Below, piece after piece: positions 24,771 through 44,133 of a DNA stretch of 64,000 nucleotides. The notes under the pieces were generated by a model. The model made no database searches, was not told the DNA's origin, and saw nothing but the letters and a program-made list of their open reading frames with translations. The DNA is from Morella rubra (taxonomy: Eukaryota > Streptophyta > Magnoliopsida > Fagales > Myricaceae). Each line of letters begins with the position of its first letter. Position 1 is the stretch's first letter. Where the stretch lies: positions 431,697 through 495,696 of the forward strand of contig CM025856.1 in the NCBI GenBank assembly GCA_003952965.2, read 5' to 3'. Made by a program: the position numbers and the translations under genes.

Positions 24771-26075
24771 TGTTTTTAAAACAATCTTCAATTGATTTTG
24801 ATGATAACAAAGTCTCTAAGTTTTTAAGGACTTTAGATTTTACATTATCAATCCTTTCTCTTAAAAGGATTTTTGTAAAGTATCATTGTTTCTCTCTTTA
24901 AAAATTCTCTCTAAGCTACTTGATCTTCATTGTACTTGTTAAATGATCATCTTTTCATTGTAAATGGTTTTGAGAATGATTGAATTGGGATAGTTGTTGT
25001 TAAAGAACATTTTTTGTGACTAAGTGTTGGAAGTGTCGACACATTGACCCTAAGTGTCGACACATTGCACTATCTCCCGAAAGGTTGCTTTTCAGGCCAT
25101 TCAAAGTGATTTTTTGGCTAAGTATGGGAAGTGTCGACAATTGACCTAAGTGTCGACACATTGAACTAACTCCCGAAAGTTTGCTCTCCAGCCATTCAAA
25201 TGAATTTTTGGCTAAGTATGGGAAGTGTCGACACATTGACCAAGTGTCAACACATTGAACTAACACCCGAGACTTTTTTCTTGGCAAAGTTCAATGTGTC
25301 AGCACATACCACATGTGTCAGCACATTGTCTTATTTTGCAGATTTCTTTGAGCAACGTCAACTTATTCAAAAAAGCATCCAAATGTCTCAAATGACCTCC
25401 AACGGCACTCAAGCTTTACAAGAAGACCTTGGTGCCCTAGAAGCTTTAAATAGAAGAAGATGGAGAGAGAAAAGAAGAGGTTGCGCCATTAACACTTGCC
25501 CTAATTTCTAGAGAGAGAAAAAGCTTTCAAAGAGAAAGGAAGCTCCACCATCCAAGAAAGCTCGTACTCCACCTGCAAATACTGTAGCTCTCTTGCAAAT
25601 CTTGTCTCTTTGCACACCTCAGTACCTCACACTTGTTTATCAGCTTAAAGAGCTTTTACTAAGATTCTCTTTGTACCCATTCTTGAAAAACACGTGAGTT
25701 TGGAAAAACACTTGTCCTACTGTTGTGTAGAAGAAATCCTCTAGGTTGTGAGGATTTGAGAGAGTGAGTTAAAGTGTAAGCTCGAAAACACTTTGTAAAG
25801 GTTACTTAGCACCCGTGAAGCTAAGGTGTACTTACTATTTGGAAAATAGTGAAGGAAGCCCAAGGAAGTCAATAGCCTTGGGGGTGGACGTAGGCAAGTG
25901 TTGGCCGAACCACCTAAAAGACACGGTGTCATCTCTCTATCCTTATCTCCATTTATTTGATTTGTTGTCTTTTCTTTTCCTTTATTCTATTATAGATTAA
26001 ATAGATTTAACAGCTTATTGGTTTAAAGAAAAAGGAGAAAAGTTTTATAAAACCCAATTCACCCCCCCTTGGGTT
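24771..26075. mobile_element. Solo-LTR-like insertion inside the hAT transposase
   Basis: The insert begins near 'aaaacaatcttcaattgattttgatgataacaaag' and ends near 'cccaattcaccccccttggg'. Both phrases are familiar from the edges of plant Ty1/copia-type LTRs. The 9-base string GTTGTTTTT stands at both junctions as a possible target duplication. There is no internal coding region, so it resembles a solo LTR of about 1.3 kb. The precise termini are uncertain, since TG...CA ends are not obvious. A segment at about 25735-25970 ('ggccgaaccacctaaaa' and surroundings) is clearly related to 45170-45370. Confidence 0.7.
25025..25330. repeat. About 95-base tandem units built on AAGTGTCGACACATTG
   Basis: Three successive units start near 25029, 25127 and 25221. 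Each contains 'ggaagtgtcgacacattgacc', a second 'aagtgtcgacacattgaac' and a 'cccgaaagkttgctctcyagccattcaaa' spacer. A degenerate fourth at about 25290-25330 reads 'caatgtgtcagcacat'. The GTGTCGACAC core is self-complementary. The array lies in the middle of the LTR-like insertion. Confidence 0.85.
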
Positions 26076-27940
26076 GTTTTTGACCTCTCACCATCCATTC
26101 GACCGGGAGATGACTTAACATACTTGACCAAGTTCCTTACCTTGGCCACAGAATCATCCAACTCCTTCAACCCATCTTGCACAATTAAATTCAAGATATG
26201 TGCACAACATCTCATATGCAAAAAATCATGATTACAAACTATTTTTCCAGGCCGAAACCCCAAAAGCAATTGTCTACTCTTTACATGTTCAATGGCTGTA
26301 TCATTAGAGGATGCATTATCGACAGTGATTGTAAGGATTTTATCAATCCCCCATTCCGACATACAATCCTCCAATTCCATCCCAACTGTCGAGCCCTTAT
26401 GATCTGACACCTTAGAGAAGGCAAGTATCTTTTTGTGCAATTCCAAGTACTATCAATGAAGTGTGCAGTGACAGACATATAATTCATATTTTGGACTGAT
26501 GTCCATGTGTCAGTGGTGAACAAACTCGGGTCTATTGAGTAAGATACTAGCCTTCAGTCTACCTTCTCTTCCAAGTAAAGTTTCATACACAGTCTTTCAT
26601 CACTGTAATTCGAGATGGCACTTTAAATCGGGGCTCGAGGGTATGAATCATCTCCTTGAACCCATCCTTGCTTACTATTCTAAAAGGAAGCTCATCCACA
26701 ATTATAAACTTAGCAATAAAGCTCTAATAGCCTTAGGATTATATGAGTCTATCTTCATCACTCCCACTGATCCACTACTTGCCCCTTGATATCAAAAGTC
26801 AATTTCTGTTGAGAACTATCCAATTTACTTTGAGTTCTCTTATACATTACACATGCCTTTAAGTGGGATCTCATAGCCGAGGTCCCTTGATCTTTGTGGT
26901 GAACCCAGCTTTATGACCACAATGGTTGCACTTGGCCAATGGTTTGTTTGGGTCAACTACTGGTAGTATCCTAGTGAAATGTTCCCACATCGGGGATGGA
27001 TTGGAAACCTTCTTCTTTTGGGGGTAGGGCTATTGTCTCAGTTTGTTGTGCCTCTACATCTATAATTGGTATCTCACCAATTGTAGGTGTAGGTGTAGCC
27101 GTTGAGGCAGGGGTAAATAAATTAGGGGTTGTGGATTGCGAAGATGCAATCGGAGTTTGACGATCCATCTGAAATAAAGACACATAAATAACATCATCAA
27201 ACATACACCTCAACATAAATGTAGAAATATTTCATGACTTACAAAATACTAGAACTAAGTCTTTCAATCAAACATATATGAGGAACCAAACAATCTAATA
27301 CAATTTAATTTAATCTAATCTAATACAATTCCCAACCAATATCCCTTGATTCCCAACCAATTTAATAGAACAACAGATTCACAACGTTAACCAATATCCC
27401 CTTCATTCACAACCATATATCTCTTGATTCCAACCAATTTAATAGAACAACAGATTCACAACCGTCAACCAATATCCCCTTCAATCTTCATTCACAACCA
27501 ATATCCCCTTCATTCACAACCAATCTAATACAATTTAATCTAACACTGAACAACAGATTCACAACAATTTAATCTAACCAATCATAGCCAATACCAATCT
27601 AATATCAATAGTAGTAGCTAATCCCAACAACAGTAGCTGTGAGAGAGAGAAAGAGAGAGAGATACAGAGAGAGATCAGAGAAGTCCTCTGGCTTCTTGCT
27701 TAGCCCGAAAGGAAGACAAAAATTGACTCTCCGTGCCAAGGGCTGAAGTGAGAACTGAGGAAGGCGAGAGGGTGGCAGCACTGGCAGGGGAAAGGGAAAA
27801 TTTTAGAGCTGCGGCTGGGGGGGACTGGGGGGGGGGAGGCCGGAGGGAGGGGAAATTAGGGCTGGCCTGCGGCTAGGGGGACTCAGGGTAGGGGAGGGGA
27901 AAGGGCAACAAGGATTTAGGGAGGGGGAAGGGCAACAACT

Positions 27941-27979
27941 AAACGACGTCGTCCTATAGAAAATGGGACGACGTCGTTT
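27941..27979. repeat. Perfect hairpin with ACGACGTCGT arms
   Basis: The arm AAACGACGTCGTCC (27941-27954) is the exact reverse complement of GGACGACGTCGTTT (27966-27979), with an 11-base spacer. It lies in the 5' non-coding part of the hAT element, upstream of the transposase start. Such motifs are frequent in plant repeats, and a role is not known to me. Confidence 0.85.
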
Positions 27980-27993
27980 TAACTCAAAGGGGG

Positions 27994-28032
<39 letters not shown>

Positions 28033-28676
28033 ACCAGAACCGGATTTTCCCTCGAATCGACGGAAAATTCCGCTTCCGTTAGTGGCCCAAAATGACCTCC
28101 GACTCCGGTTCCTGGAAGAGGCGGATCTTCTCTTACCGAAACCAGTGATGGAACGGAACCGGACCTCCGCCGGCAGCCGGACCGGACTTACAGGCCTACC
28201 TGGGGGTTTCTGGCCCTAGTCTTAATCTAATTGTGGAAAAGGGGACGCTGGTAACCAAAGATCAATGATGCTCCTCTATCTAAGCTATATGGTGTTCATT
28301 ATTTAGATATCATATGTCATGCACAAATTTTCCAAAAAAAAAATATATCAAATTTAAGAAGTAAATTTACTCATTTATATGGTAATTAGGCACCATTTAT
28401 TTAGACATATACTAGATTTTACGGAAAATAGTTTCAGTTGAAGTATCTCTCAGAAAGGTTGTTATACTTTCTGGCATTTTCTTGAAATTTTTTTTTCTTT
28501 TTCGTGCCCATTATATTTTTTTGTGATCTAATATGATTAACGGTATTATTTGTAATATGAATAACCTAAAAAATTAGAAATCAAAATGAATATAATCCAC
28601 TTGATAATACTTAGTTAATTTTTTTTCAAAATCAATCAAGAAAATCTTAAACCCAAAATAATAAAATAACTTTTAA

Positions 28677-29915
28677 TCACAATCCATATTTTGATGACAA
28701 CAATAAAAGAAATTGAATTAAATAATCAACAAGATCCAAAATGAACATGGAAATGCACAAATCGATAAAAGCAACGATTAAATCATTGGAAGCGTTTTAA
28801 AAGTGAAGACTCAAATATTCTAGGTAAATTTTATAACTCTAAGATCTCATTTCTATCAAAGATTTGAATCACGCACTGCATATTTTTCAAACCAAGCATA
28901 ACTTTTTTATCTCATGTTTAGTAAATAAATATGTCTCAAATGTTTTCAAATCATATTTATATACTGAGGGAGTTAGATTTGAGATAGGGTCTTAAAATGG
29001 TCAAAATCATGCTTAAAATATATCAAGGCTGCATTTTTAAGCTCAAGTGGTCGATCTGTTCAGTGAATCGGTCGATCCAAGATGAGCTACCTGATGTAGG
29101 TCAATCAAGTCTGTGAACGATCGATGTTGGTGAAGTAGTCGGCTGTTAGAATACCAAAATGTCAGTTGCCTGTATTTATAAATGTTGAGACAACGGTCAC
29201 CTGTAGAGGTCAACCGCCTTGTGAACCAGTTGACTGATACATCAAGATTTTTGACAGTTTCATCCCAAACGTCTAGAAACAGTTATTTTTACTTAGAGGC
29301 CTATATAAGGACCACTCTTAAGCTCGAAAAATACACTAGAATGGCCATTGATTATTTGTTAAGCTTAAGAGAGATCAAAACCTTCAAATCTAGCTTTTTC
29401 ATCTCATTCACACGTAAGCTTTCATTTTCGCTTCCTTAGTATTGTGTGAGATCAAAAAGATAGATTTTTATTGTAATATTCACTCAATCAAGGGAGTCTT
29501 GCTACTATAAAATCACTCTACTACATTGGTTAAAAGAAATGGATTCTCTTGTTCCCTTTCAATAAGGTGTGTTTATCGAAAGAAAGGGTTTTGTGAGGTT
29601 GTTCACAAACTCAGTCATAAGGCTTGGAAAGCTACTTCTCAAAGCTCAAGTATTAGAAATCATTCCCTTTTGTAAGGGAACTAGTAGAGAAATCTCAAGA
29701 CTTGAAAATGAGCTTGAGAAGTGGATGTAAGTGGATTTGCTGAATTACCAATCTTGTGTTTGCTCTATCTAACTCTCTCTTTATTTTTAGCCCTCTCTTA
29801 TTGTTATTTGCATATTGTTTGTACTAAAATAGTTTTTACATTGCAAACACACTTTTGAGGTTTAAATAAAAAAAGTTTTTAAAACATAATTCACTCTACC
29901 TCTTGAGTTGTCTTA
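28677..29915. mobile_element. Second solo-LTR-like element, same superfamily
   Basis: It starts 'acaatccatattttgatgacaacaa' and ends 'cataattcactctacctcttgagttgtc'. This is the same edge pattern as the insertion at 24771-26075, and the length is similar (about 1.24 kb). 'ttaatc' flanks both sides as a possible short target duplication. Inside are repeated 'gtcgatc' phrases at about 29048-29130 in the place where the other copy has its GTCGAC array. No open frame of retroviral type is present. Confidence 0.6.
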
Positions 29916-31265
29916 ATCCTAAAACTTCAAATACAACCTGTAAAATTCCCAAAAAAAAAACACCAAAATTGTGCATTTTAATTAGTGTGATTTTGCCCTT
30001 CCACAAAACCTTCCCCACACAAACATTTCTCTTGTTTGTTTTCCATCCATTTCTCAATTTCCCTCTTAATTTCTCAAAACTTCAAATCTCTATTTCAAAT
30101 TTCAACGTTCTTCACATTTCGTCTAGATTTTCGCCCTCTTCAAACTCTAGTTGAGATTAAAGCTTGTAACTGCATTATTTTTCTCAAAACACCACTCGAA
30201 ATTGTGTCAAAGGATTTGGGTTTTTTCATTGATTGAGGGTTCTTTTATTTTCGAATTTCGCGTTGAAAGCCCAATCCTTTGAAATTAGGTTATTTTTTTG
30301 AGACATCATCAACGAATTTGGGTAAGTCTTTTCTCCTTCAAGTTTCTATCTCTGACAAAGATGTGTAACTTAAAATTTCTACGTTTGGAGTAATAAGAAA
30401 TCCAAAATTTTTAGGGTAGTTGTAAAGTAATAAAAGGCGAGATTTGGCAAAATATCGTGTTTTGTAGAGACAGTATACTCATATAGATTAAATGGGGTGC
30501 AAATAATAGAAGTATAATCAATACGCTCTCAAAAGCATCACTGGAATTTTAGTAGTTTAATGGTAGGAAGCCTTGTACTGGATCTCTTAGAAATTGCTTT
30601 CGAGATGTGGTGTAGATCATAACGTGATGCACTGATTTGACTTAGGTTTGAAGTAATCTGTTGGGCAAGCTGGAGGATTCCTTTGGCTTGGTTGAGCATT
30701 TTCAGAGAAGTGGTTCTTCAATGAAATTTTTATGAAATTCTTGTATTGTAGAAAATAAATGCACAAACTAATTCTTTTACAAATCAAAATTGATTTGGAA
30801 ATGTGTTATCCTATGAAATTAAATTCTTGGATGTTCAAAAGGTAAGATTTTAAATGTGCACTAATTTTATATTGTTTTGATGCGGTATATGGGGAATTGT
30901 ACAAATTTTTGTAAAATGAAATTGTTGGAATTTCATGAACTCATTTGAAATAATTAGCTTGGTATGTTGGAATGTTGAAACTTTTGTTAGCATATTGTGA
31001 AAACTATCTTTGTACTTGTGATATGATGTCTTTATGGCATAAATGATATCTTTGCGGTACGTTGAGGTCTGTGTTTTTGGATTTGGTATGACTCACAATA
31101 TTTTTCTTGATTTTCGGTTATTATGATAAAATTGTCATTTTCCCAACCCTCATTAATTGGTGACAATGAGTAGTAGAAGACCTCAAGCTTGTTATTTTGT
31201 GGAAGATGCAAGAATAATGTAGAGAGGGTCTTTTGGAGACCTTAGTAATACTATTTCAATTTGGA

Positions 31266-31573
31266 GACTTTAGTAGTATTATTTCAATTTGGAAGACTAC
31301 TAGTAGATTTTCACTCATTGTTGAATTTGAGGATTCTAGCATAGTGCTCTGACTAAATTTCAGATTTAGTTTTCTCTATATGTTATTGTTGAGTTCCGAG
31401 TGTGGGATTTTGGTTATTATGACTTTAGTAATATTATTTCAATTTGGAAGACTGTTATTAGATTTTCACTAATTGTTGAATTTGAGGATTCTAGCGTAGT
31501 GCTCTGACTAAATTTTAGATATTTTTTTCTATATGTTATTGTTGAGTTCCGAGCGTGGAATTTTGGTTATTAT
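31266..31573. repeat. 155-base tandem duplication
   Basis: Copy 1 (31266-31420) and copy 2 (31421-31573) both run 'gactttagtarta' through 'attgttgaatttgaggattctagc', 'gtgctctgactaaatt' and 'gttgagttccgag' to 'ttttggttattatga'. They differ at scattered positions and by small indels. Partial extra units of 'ctttagtaatactatttcaatttgg' precede copy 1 at 31239. Confidence 0.9.
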
Positions 31574-32551
31574 GAAATAAAATTTTCTCGTGATTTTCGT
31601 GGTTTAGAAATCTTTGTAAATAGGGTGGAAATTCTCATTTTCAAGCGAAACTCTATCTATTTGAAATTTTAGGCCGAGCCGTTAGACAACCACTATAGCT
31701 ATATAAATACCCTTTGAAAGCCATAGAAGATGTAGTTTACGATCGACCTTCTTTAACTAAGATCAATTTCTGTAAAATAATTTGTTTTTTTTTTCGGTGG
31801 ACCGAATCTAATTTCCATTAACCAAACTTTAAGAATAGCCCCCAAACAAGTGAAAACTCGTTGTAACACCCCAACCCAAATAACAACAGTATTTATATCT
31901 TTTTATTGTTATTTGTTATTCTTAAATTTTTTTTTTTTTGGTAATTTATATTTTTTGTTTGAGTATTTTTTAGTTTAAAATGTGAATCTTATTTTTTTAA
32001 TTTTAAAAGCTAAGGGATAGAGGTTGAATTGTATTTTTGAATGTAAAAGTGAAGATATAAAGTAAAATCCTATGTTTGAATTTAAAAATAATGGGATGGA
32101 GATATAATTCTATGCTTGAATTTAAAAGTGGAAGAGAGAAATGTCTATACTAATGGATTTAAACTCCACTAAATAGAATTCTTTTGTTTTCTTACTTTTA
32201 TAGCGCTTAGTATATTTCCAATATCTTGTCGAGTCTAATGAGAAGCTTAATTGATCTTTTATGACCTCAAAACCTTAAAAGAAAAAAAAAAGGCCTAATC
32301 TTATTATAGCAAGTCAAACCATCAAAAATCAAATAAAACCTAACCTAGCATGTTTTGATCCCTTATTTCACATCACCGAAAATAATTCCGAAAATCTCAG
32401 TCTTCTCTCCAATAACACACCTTCTTTTGAGTTTGAAGAAAATAAATAGTGTCAAACCCTACCACTAGTCTTTAAAGACCTAAAATCATCTTCTTCCTCC
32501 ACCGAAATCAATTTCTCATTTAGATCATATCTAACGATCCAACGATAGCGC

Positions 32552-32945
32552 CAGCCACATATGCGCTTTGACTTTAAAAGAACTAACGAATGTTGTTTTT
32601 TTCTACCCAATAAGCACCCAATGTAGGACTTGGCCTTGTACTATTCACTTATCATTCTTTCTCTCTCCCACCCATATGAACTCGAGGTATCACAATCTCC
32701 CTCCTTTAAATTTATAAAATCCTCGTTATGATTCGCTAAGCTCACATTAGTAGTTACCGGGCCACTCAGATACCATTTGTAATAATCATATATGCACTTT
32801 GACCTCAAAAGAATTAGTCAAGGTTACTTTTAAAGCTCCTTAAAACGTATAAATCTCAGTTCTACCCAATACGCATCCAATTATACTACTTATATTCTTT
32901 CCCTTCTCACACCATGTGGGACTCGGAAGTGTCATAGTAATAACA
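32552..32945. repeat. Diverged direct repeat, spacing about 232 bases
   Basis: The phrase 'catatgcgctttgactttaaaagaactaa' (about 32558), then 'ctacccaataagcaccca' and 'cccacccatatgaactcgaggtatcaca', recurs as 'catatatgcactttgacctcaaaagaattag' (about 32788), 'ctacccaatacgcatcca' and 'cacaccatgtgggactcggaagtgtcata'. It looks like a decayed repeat of the kind found beside 'tgtaacaccc' elements. Confidence 0.7.
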
Positions 32946-33849
32946 TCATTGCTAAAGTGTGGAGGCAACCATCTAATATTGAATGCAGAAATTGACTCAT
33001 TTGAATGTATCACTGTTTATTAAGTAATGTCCATATCCTACATATGGCCATGAGAATAGAGTCAAGATTACAAGAATCAACAAAGCCTCACACACAGGGT
33101 TTCATGTTTTGTTTTCAATGTGCATGTGAATGTAAGTATTTTTTAAAGATGGAGATGAATTTGAGTTTAAAAACGTTTTAAAGATGTTTTCAAAAAAAAA
33201 AAAAAGTTTACCAATTATGTTTTTACTTCTTAATGTATTACTCACTGAGCATTCGACTCATTTATGTTTTAAATGTCTAGATTTGGAGGGAGACAAGTCT
33301 ACAGACCACAGAAAATAGAAATGATTTTTGCCTAAACTAGCTTAGAATAAGTATTTTAACATGATGAATTCTTCTTGTAAGTTTTATATGATTATGTATA
33401 CAATAACATGACTTTCCTAACCGGGACGGAGTGTCACACTAAATTGCAAAGATTACTTGTCGATGAAACAAACAGAGCCTTTTTTTTTTTTTTTTGGGGG
33501 GGGGGGGGGTGTGTGGTGGGGAGCATACCTAAAGAGTTTAAGAGATGGACATCCCAGAATATGTTGGTAGACTTCCCTAAAATATTTTGATGTGTGAACT
33601 TCGGCATTCTCCTCTTTGGAGGCGAAAAATATATGACGAGGTGCAGTTCTGCCCGAAAGCATGACTAGTATAAGATGTGGAAGCTCAATCGCATTCTCTC
33701 TTTCTTGGGGAATAGGAGAAGAGTTCAGTAGTTTTCCGTCCATGCTGCCTTCAAGATGAAGACTTACAGCTACTCTATAAAATTTCATGTCAAACGTGAA
33801 AGCAATTTACATTTGGAACGATCGCGTGGGCGTGGAACCAGTGTCCCAT

Positions 33850-41520
<7,671 letters not shown>

Positions 41521-41959
41521 CAAAAGAATTAGAAATGAAGCAAAAGTGACACTACTACTGCTCTACTAGTGAGAATTCAATTCAAAACGCACAACAGACG
41601 CTGGGAGAGTGGGGTCATTTAAACATTTGTTTGATTTTGGTGCTCTTTGGGATTCCGGAAAGTGACTGAAAGGGAAATCTGTGCACGGGTGGAGGATAAG
41701 ACGGTCCGACACGATCCGGTTCTCTACTCCGGACTCCATGTACAGTTCGGACCCCCCGGGTTCTAACTTCTAAGTGTATTATTATTTTATTTTTATTTAG
41801 AAAAATATATTCTTTAGCCAACCCACTACTTCGTATTATTAAGTTGCTAAGTTGTTGACATTCCACCTTCCAATTATCACTTACTTAATAAATTATATCA
41901 AGATTTTCATTATTTTAAACGGAAATGTGGGCACATAACTCATTAATTTGTTGTACAAG

Positions 41960-42810
41960 TGAACATAACAGGTCTAAAATCTTATAAAAATTCTCTTCTC
42001 TGTTAACATATGTTAGCTCTTTCATCATCCTCGCGAGAAGACCAAGGGAATCAATTTTATAGACCCTGATAGCTTACTGGACCATGATGGCATCAAAAGG
42101 ATATAACTATTGCAATCTCTTCACTAATCCTGTCATGCCGCTCTTGTAGCCGCTCTTGTAATTCTCCTACCATGGTGGCACATCTCAAGGTCGTACCAAG
42201 AGAAATGCCCACAAAATTTGCCAAACTACACCATAAAACAAGTTATTTGATCACTGACATAGATGGAAGGTATTTTATATTTACTCACAAAATTATCTTA
42301 TAATTAAAGCAGTTAAAAAAATAATGTCTAAAATTTGCTTAAGTGAATGATGTCTTCAAAGATGCTTTAACGCCATAGTAACAATTTAGACTTGAAAATG
42401 TCGATGAGGTCAATGTTGTTCCAAAGCTAACGTTACTACTTGAAGGAGATGTCTCTCAAAAAAATTACAAAAAATTATCAACATTTTAATGCAACATTTC
42501 TAGCGTGACTTTTGATATGCAAAATCAAGGGTCAAAATCCTAGATTCCTCAATCGATCTAAAATTAAAAACAATCTATCATTGGAAAACCACGATGCTCT
42601 AAGGAATGATTTAAATTTTGAATAACGGGAACTATTACGCATTGTCATTATGGTCCAGTAAGCTATCGGGTTCTCAGTTGATGAAATTAGTTCCATTGGT
42701 CTTTGCACAAGGATAAGGGAAAGGGCTATATCCTATGTTAACAAAGAAGAATAAAAGGGTGAAATGATAATTTTTAGAAAGTTTCGAACTTGTTATGTTC
42801 ATTAGTAAGG
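41960..42810. mobile_element. Inverted-repeat element with arms of about 150 bases
   Basis: The left arm runs 'gaacataacaggtctaaaatct' to 'gatagcttactggaccatgatgg' (about 41960-42110). The reverse complement of the right arm (about 42645-42810) runs 'gaacataacaagttcgaaactt' to 'gatagcttactggaccataatga'. Between them are about 530 bases without a conserved frame. This fits a foldback or long-TIR non-autonomous element. The outer ends and target duplication could not be fixed. Confidence 0.75.
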
Positions 42811-42814
42811 GTTA

Positions 42815-43105
42815 AAAATGGTGCAAAATGTCACCAAATTGGTAATATGAGATGCAAAGTGTCATTATCTCAATAATTGAAGAGTGAAAAGTGTGTTGTT
42901 CCTCAATGGGTAAAATGAGCATAAAATATCACCACGAGTCACGTGCATGCTTTTCTGTCCAAAATTACAAAAATCTTGATGTCAAGTGCAATTTGTAAAT
43001 ATGTGGTAATTGAAGGCGAAATGTCACTAAATTGATAGTATAGGTTGCAAAGTGCCTGTACCCCAATAGCAAGCGGGCGAAAAAAATTATTTTTCCCTTA
43101 TTATT
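42815..43105 (-). repeat. Dispersed repeat, member 2, reverse orientation
   Basis: The phrases 'tgcaaagtgtcattatctcaataattgaagagtgaaaagt' and 'aaatgtcactaaattgatagtataggttgcaaagtgcctg' are reverse-complement relatives of the family at 15655, 48875 and 52190. Several sub-units are strung together. There is no coding capacity. Confidence 0.55.
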
Positions 43106-44125
43106 TTCCGTAGTAGTCATAGCAAATTTTATTATTTGAACGAGTATCCCCTCGTTGCCAAAATCAACCTGCACTCTTATGGGGTTATGGTTGCAGTACT
43201 CCCTTCTTGAGTGGATAGTCATAGCACAATCTAAATATTTTGCAGTGTATAAAGATTACTATGTGTTCGTCTCATTCCATTCTTTTTTATAAAGAAAAAA
43301 AAAGATTTAATTTTTCTCTGTATCATGTTTATGGTTTTGAGACAAGTATTATTGGCTGCTTCGTATATACTTATGTTTTTCGTTAGCCAACCCTCATTCT
43401 TTTCTTTCTTTTTTTTTGCATTTTTTTTCTATAATATCGTTAAATGTTTAGAGCAAGCAACTTTCTTCGATTAATACAATTTCCTTTTATTTTTTCGTCG
43501 TTTCTATCAATATAATATTTTTCCCTAATTGAATCACTGACCACCATTTTCTTTTTAGGTAGTGCAATACTAAAAGAGAAAAAAAAAACTAAATTACTAT
43601 AAAACCCACCAAAACAGTCATTGAAACATCGTCTTCAAAGAGATCTCATTCAATATTCAACCTATTGTTCTAAGTTGCCCGGGTTAGAGATTGTCGGTTG
43701 GATAAGATAGTTTCTATTATGACCGACACATGCTTGTAGTGACGTAAAATGACCATGTCACCCCTGCTTGTGCAAGCTCCATAATAATTATAGTCTATAG
43801 ACTTGTATCATTTGAAATCACATACGCTTCCCCGATGTAAATTCTAATCAAATAAATGCAGGTTATATTTTTCAGGAAAAAATTAATGCCCATTATATTA
43901 TTTGGATTATTCAGAAAAAAATTACAAAAATCTTAATCTATTATTCTAAACTTGCAGAAAATTTTATGTGACTTGATCAACAAATTCAACCAAGTGCTTT
44001 TTTTCCTCCTTCATCGGTAGCAAATTTTGATCACTAATAGAGAACCAAAAAACTTCTTTCATCTTTACAGAGAAATCAAATCCCTCAGTGCCCTTGACCC
44101 ACTCATCTACACCCTATTTCAAGTG
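43106..44125. other. Intergenic, nothing recognised
   Basis: AT-rich DNA with poly-T runs near 43400 and poly-A near 43580. I see no conserved frame, RNA gene or repeat edge. Confidence 0.5.
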
Positions 44126-44133
44126 GCGAGAAG

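Larger units (their letters stand above)
23640..27165 (-). pseudogene. hAT transposase (BED zinc finger, RNase H-like, dimerisation domain), broken
   Basis: Reading on the minus strand, the N-terminus (27165, MDRQTPIASSQSTTPN) is Ser/Thr/Pro-rich. It is followed by a BED finger at about 27000-26840, with WEHFTRILPV, KCNHCG and SHLKACV. The core has TDTWTSVQNMNYMSVTAHFID, a catalytic-region DNASSND and HMRCCAHILNLIVQDGLKEL (26510-26110). After the LTR-like insert it resumes with LDVPTSWNSTYIMLD and LFVAAVLDPQYKV. It ends in the hAT dimerisation region (SESVFSTGGRVL, then KTAEGLICAQNWL) at about 23700-23930. Several frame changes and stops separate these pieces, so no full protein can be made. 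The family cuts and pastes its own DNA, and domesticated relatives exist, but the decay argues against domestication here. Confidence 0.9.
23136..28198 (-). mobile_element. Degenerate hAT (Ac-like) DNA transposon with target duplication
   Basis: The termini are TAGGGGTGAATAGCGGA on the left and, reverse-complemented, TAGGCCTGTAAGTCCGG on the right: an imperfect hAT-type TIR. The flanks are CGTGGGGG (23128-23135) and CCTGGGGG (28199-28206), an 8-base target duplication with one mismatch, as expected for hAT. The interior carries a broken transposase on the minus strand, GC-rich subterminal DNA rich in CCGGAC/CCGG at both ends, G-rich runs at about 27815-27845 and a 30-base poly-A near 28000. 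It is split by an LTR-like insertion at about 24771-26075. Without that insert it would be about 3.75 kb. Confidence 0.88.
29930..33450. other. Intergenic, decayed repeats; no protein gene recognised
   Basis: A CT-rich leader-like stretch at about 30000-30320 ends in a strong donor (TTTGG|GTAAGTC at about 30320). This could be a non-coding first exon or a decayed element, and no coding partner follows. A 'tgtaacaccccaa' phrase at 31863 resembles the start of some plant LTRs. The tandem repeats are listed separately. The rest is AT-rich without conserved frames. Confidence 0.5.

Noticed and set aside
33453-33788. 111-codon minus frame downstream of NEK
   Set aside because: It contains the G/T homopolymer translated as proline and lysine runs and has no domain. 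It is probably 3' untranslated or intergenic DNA.
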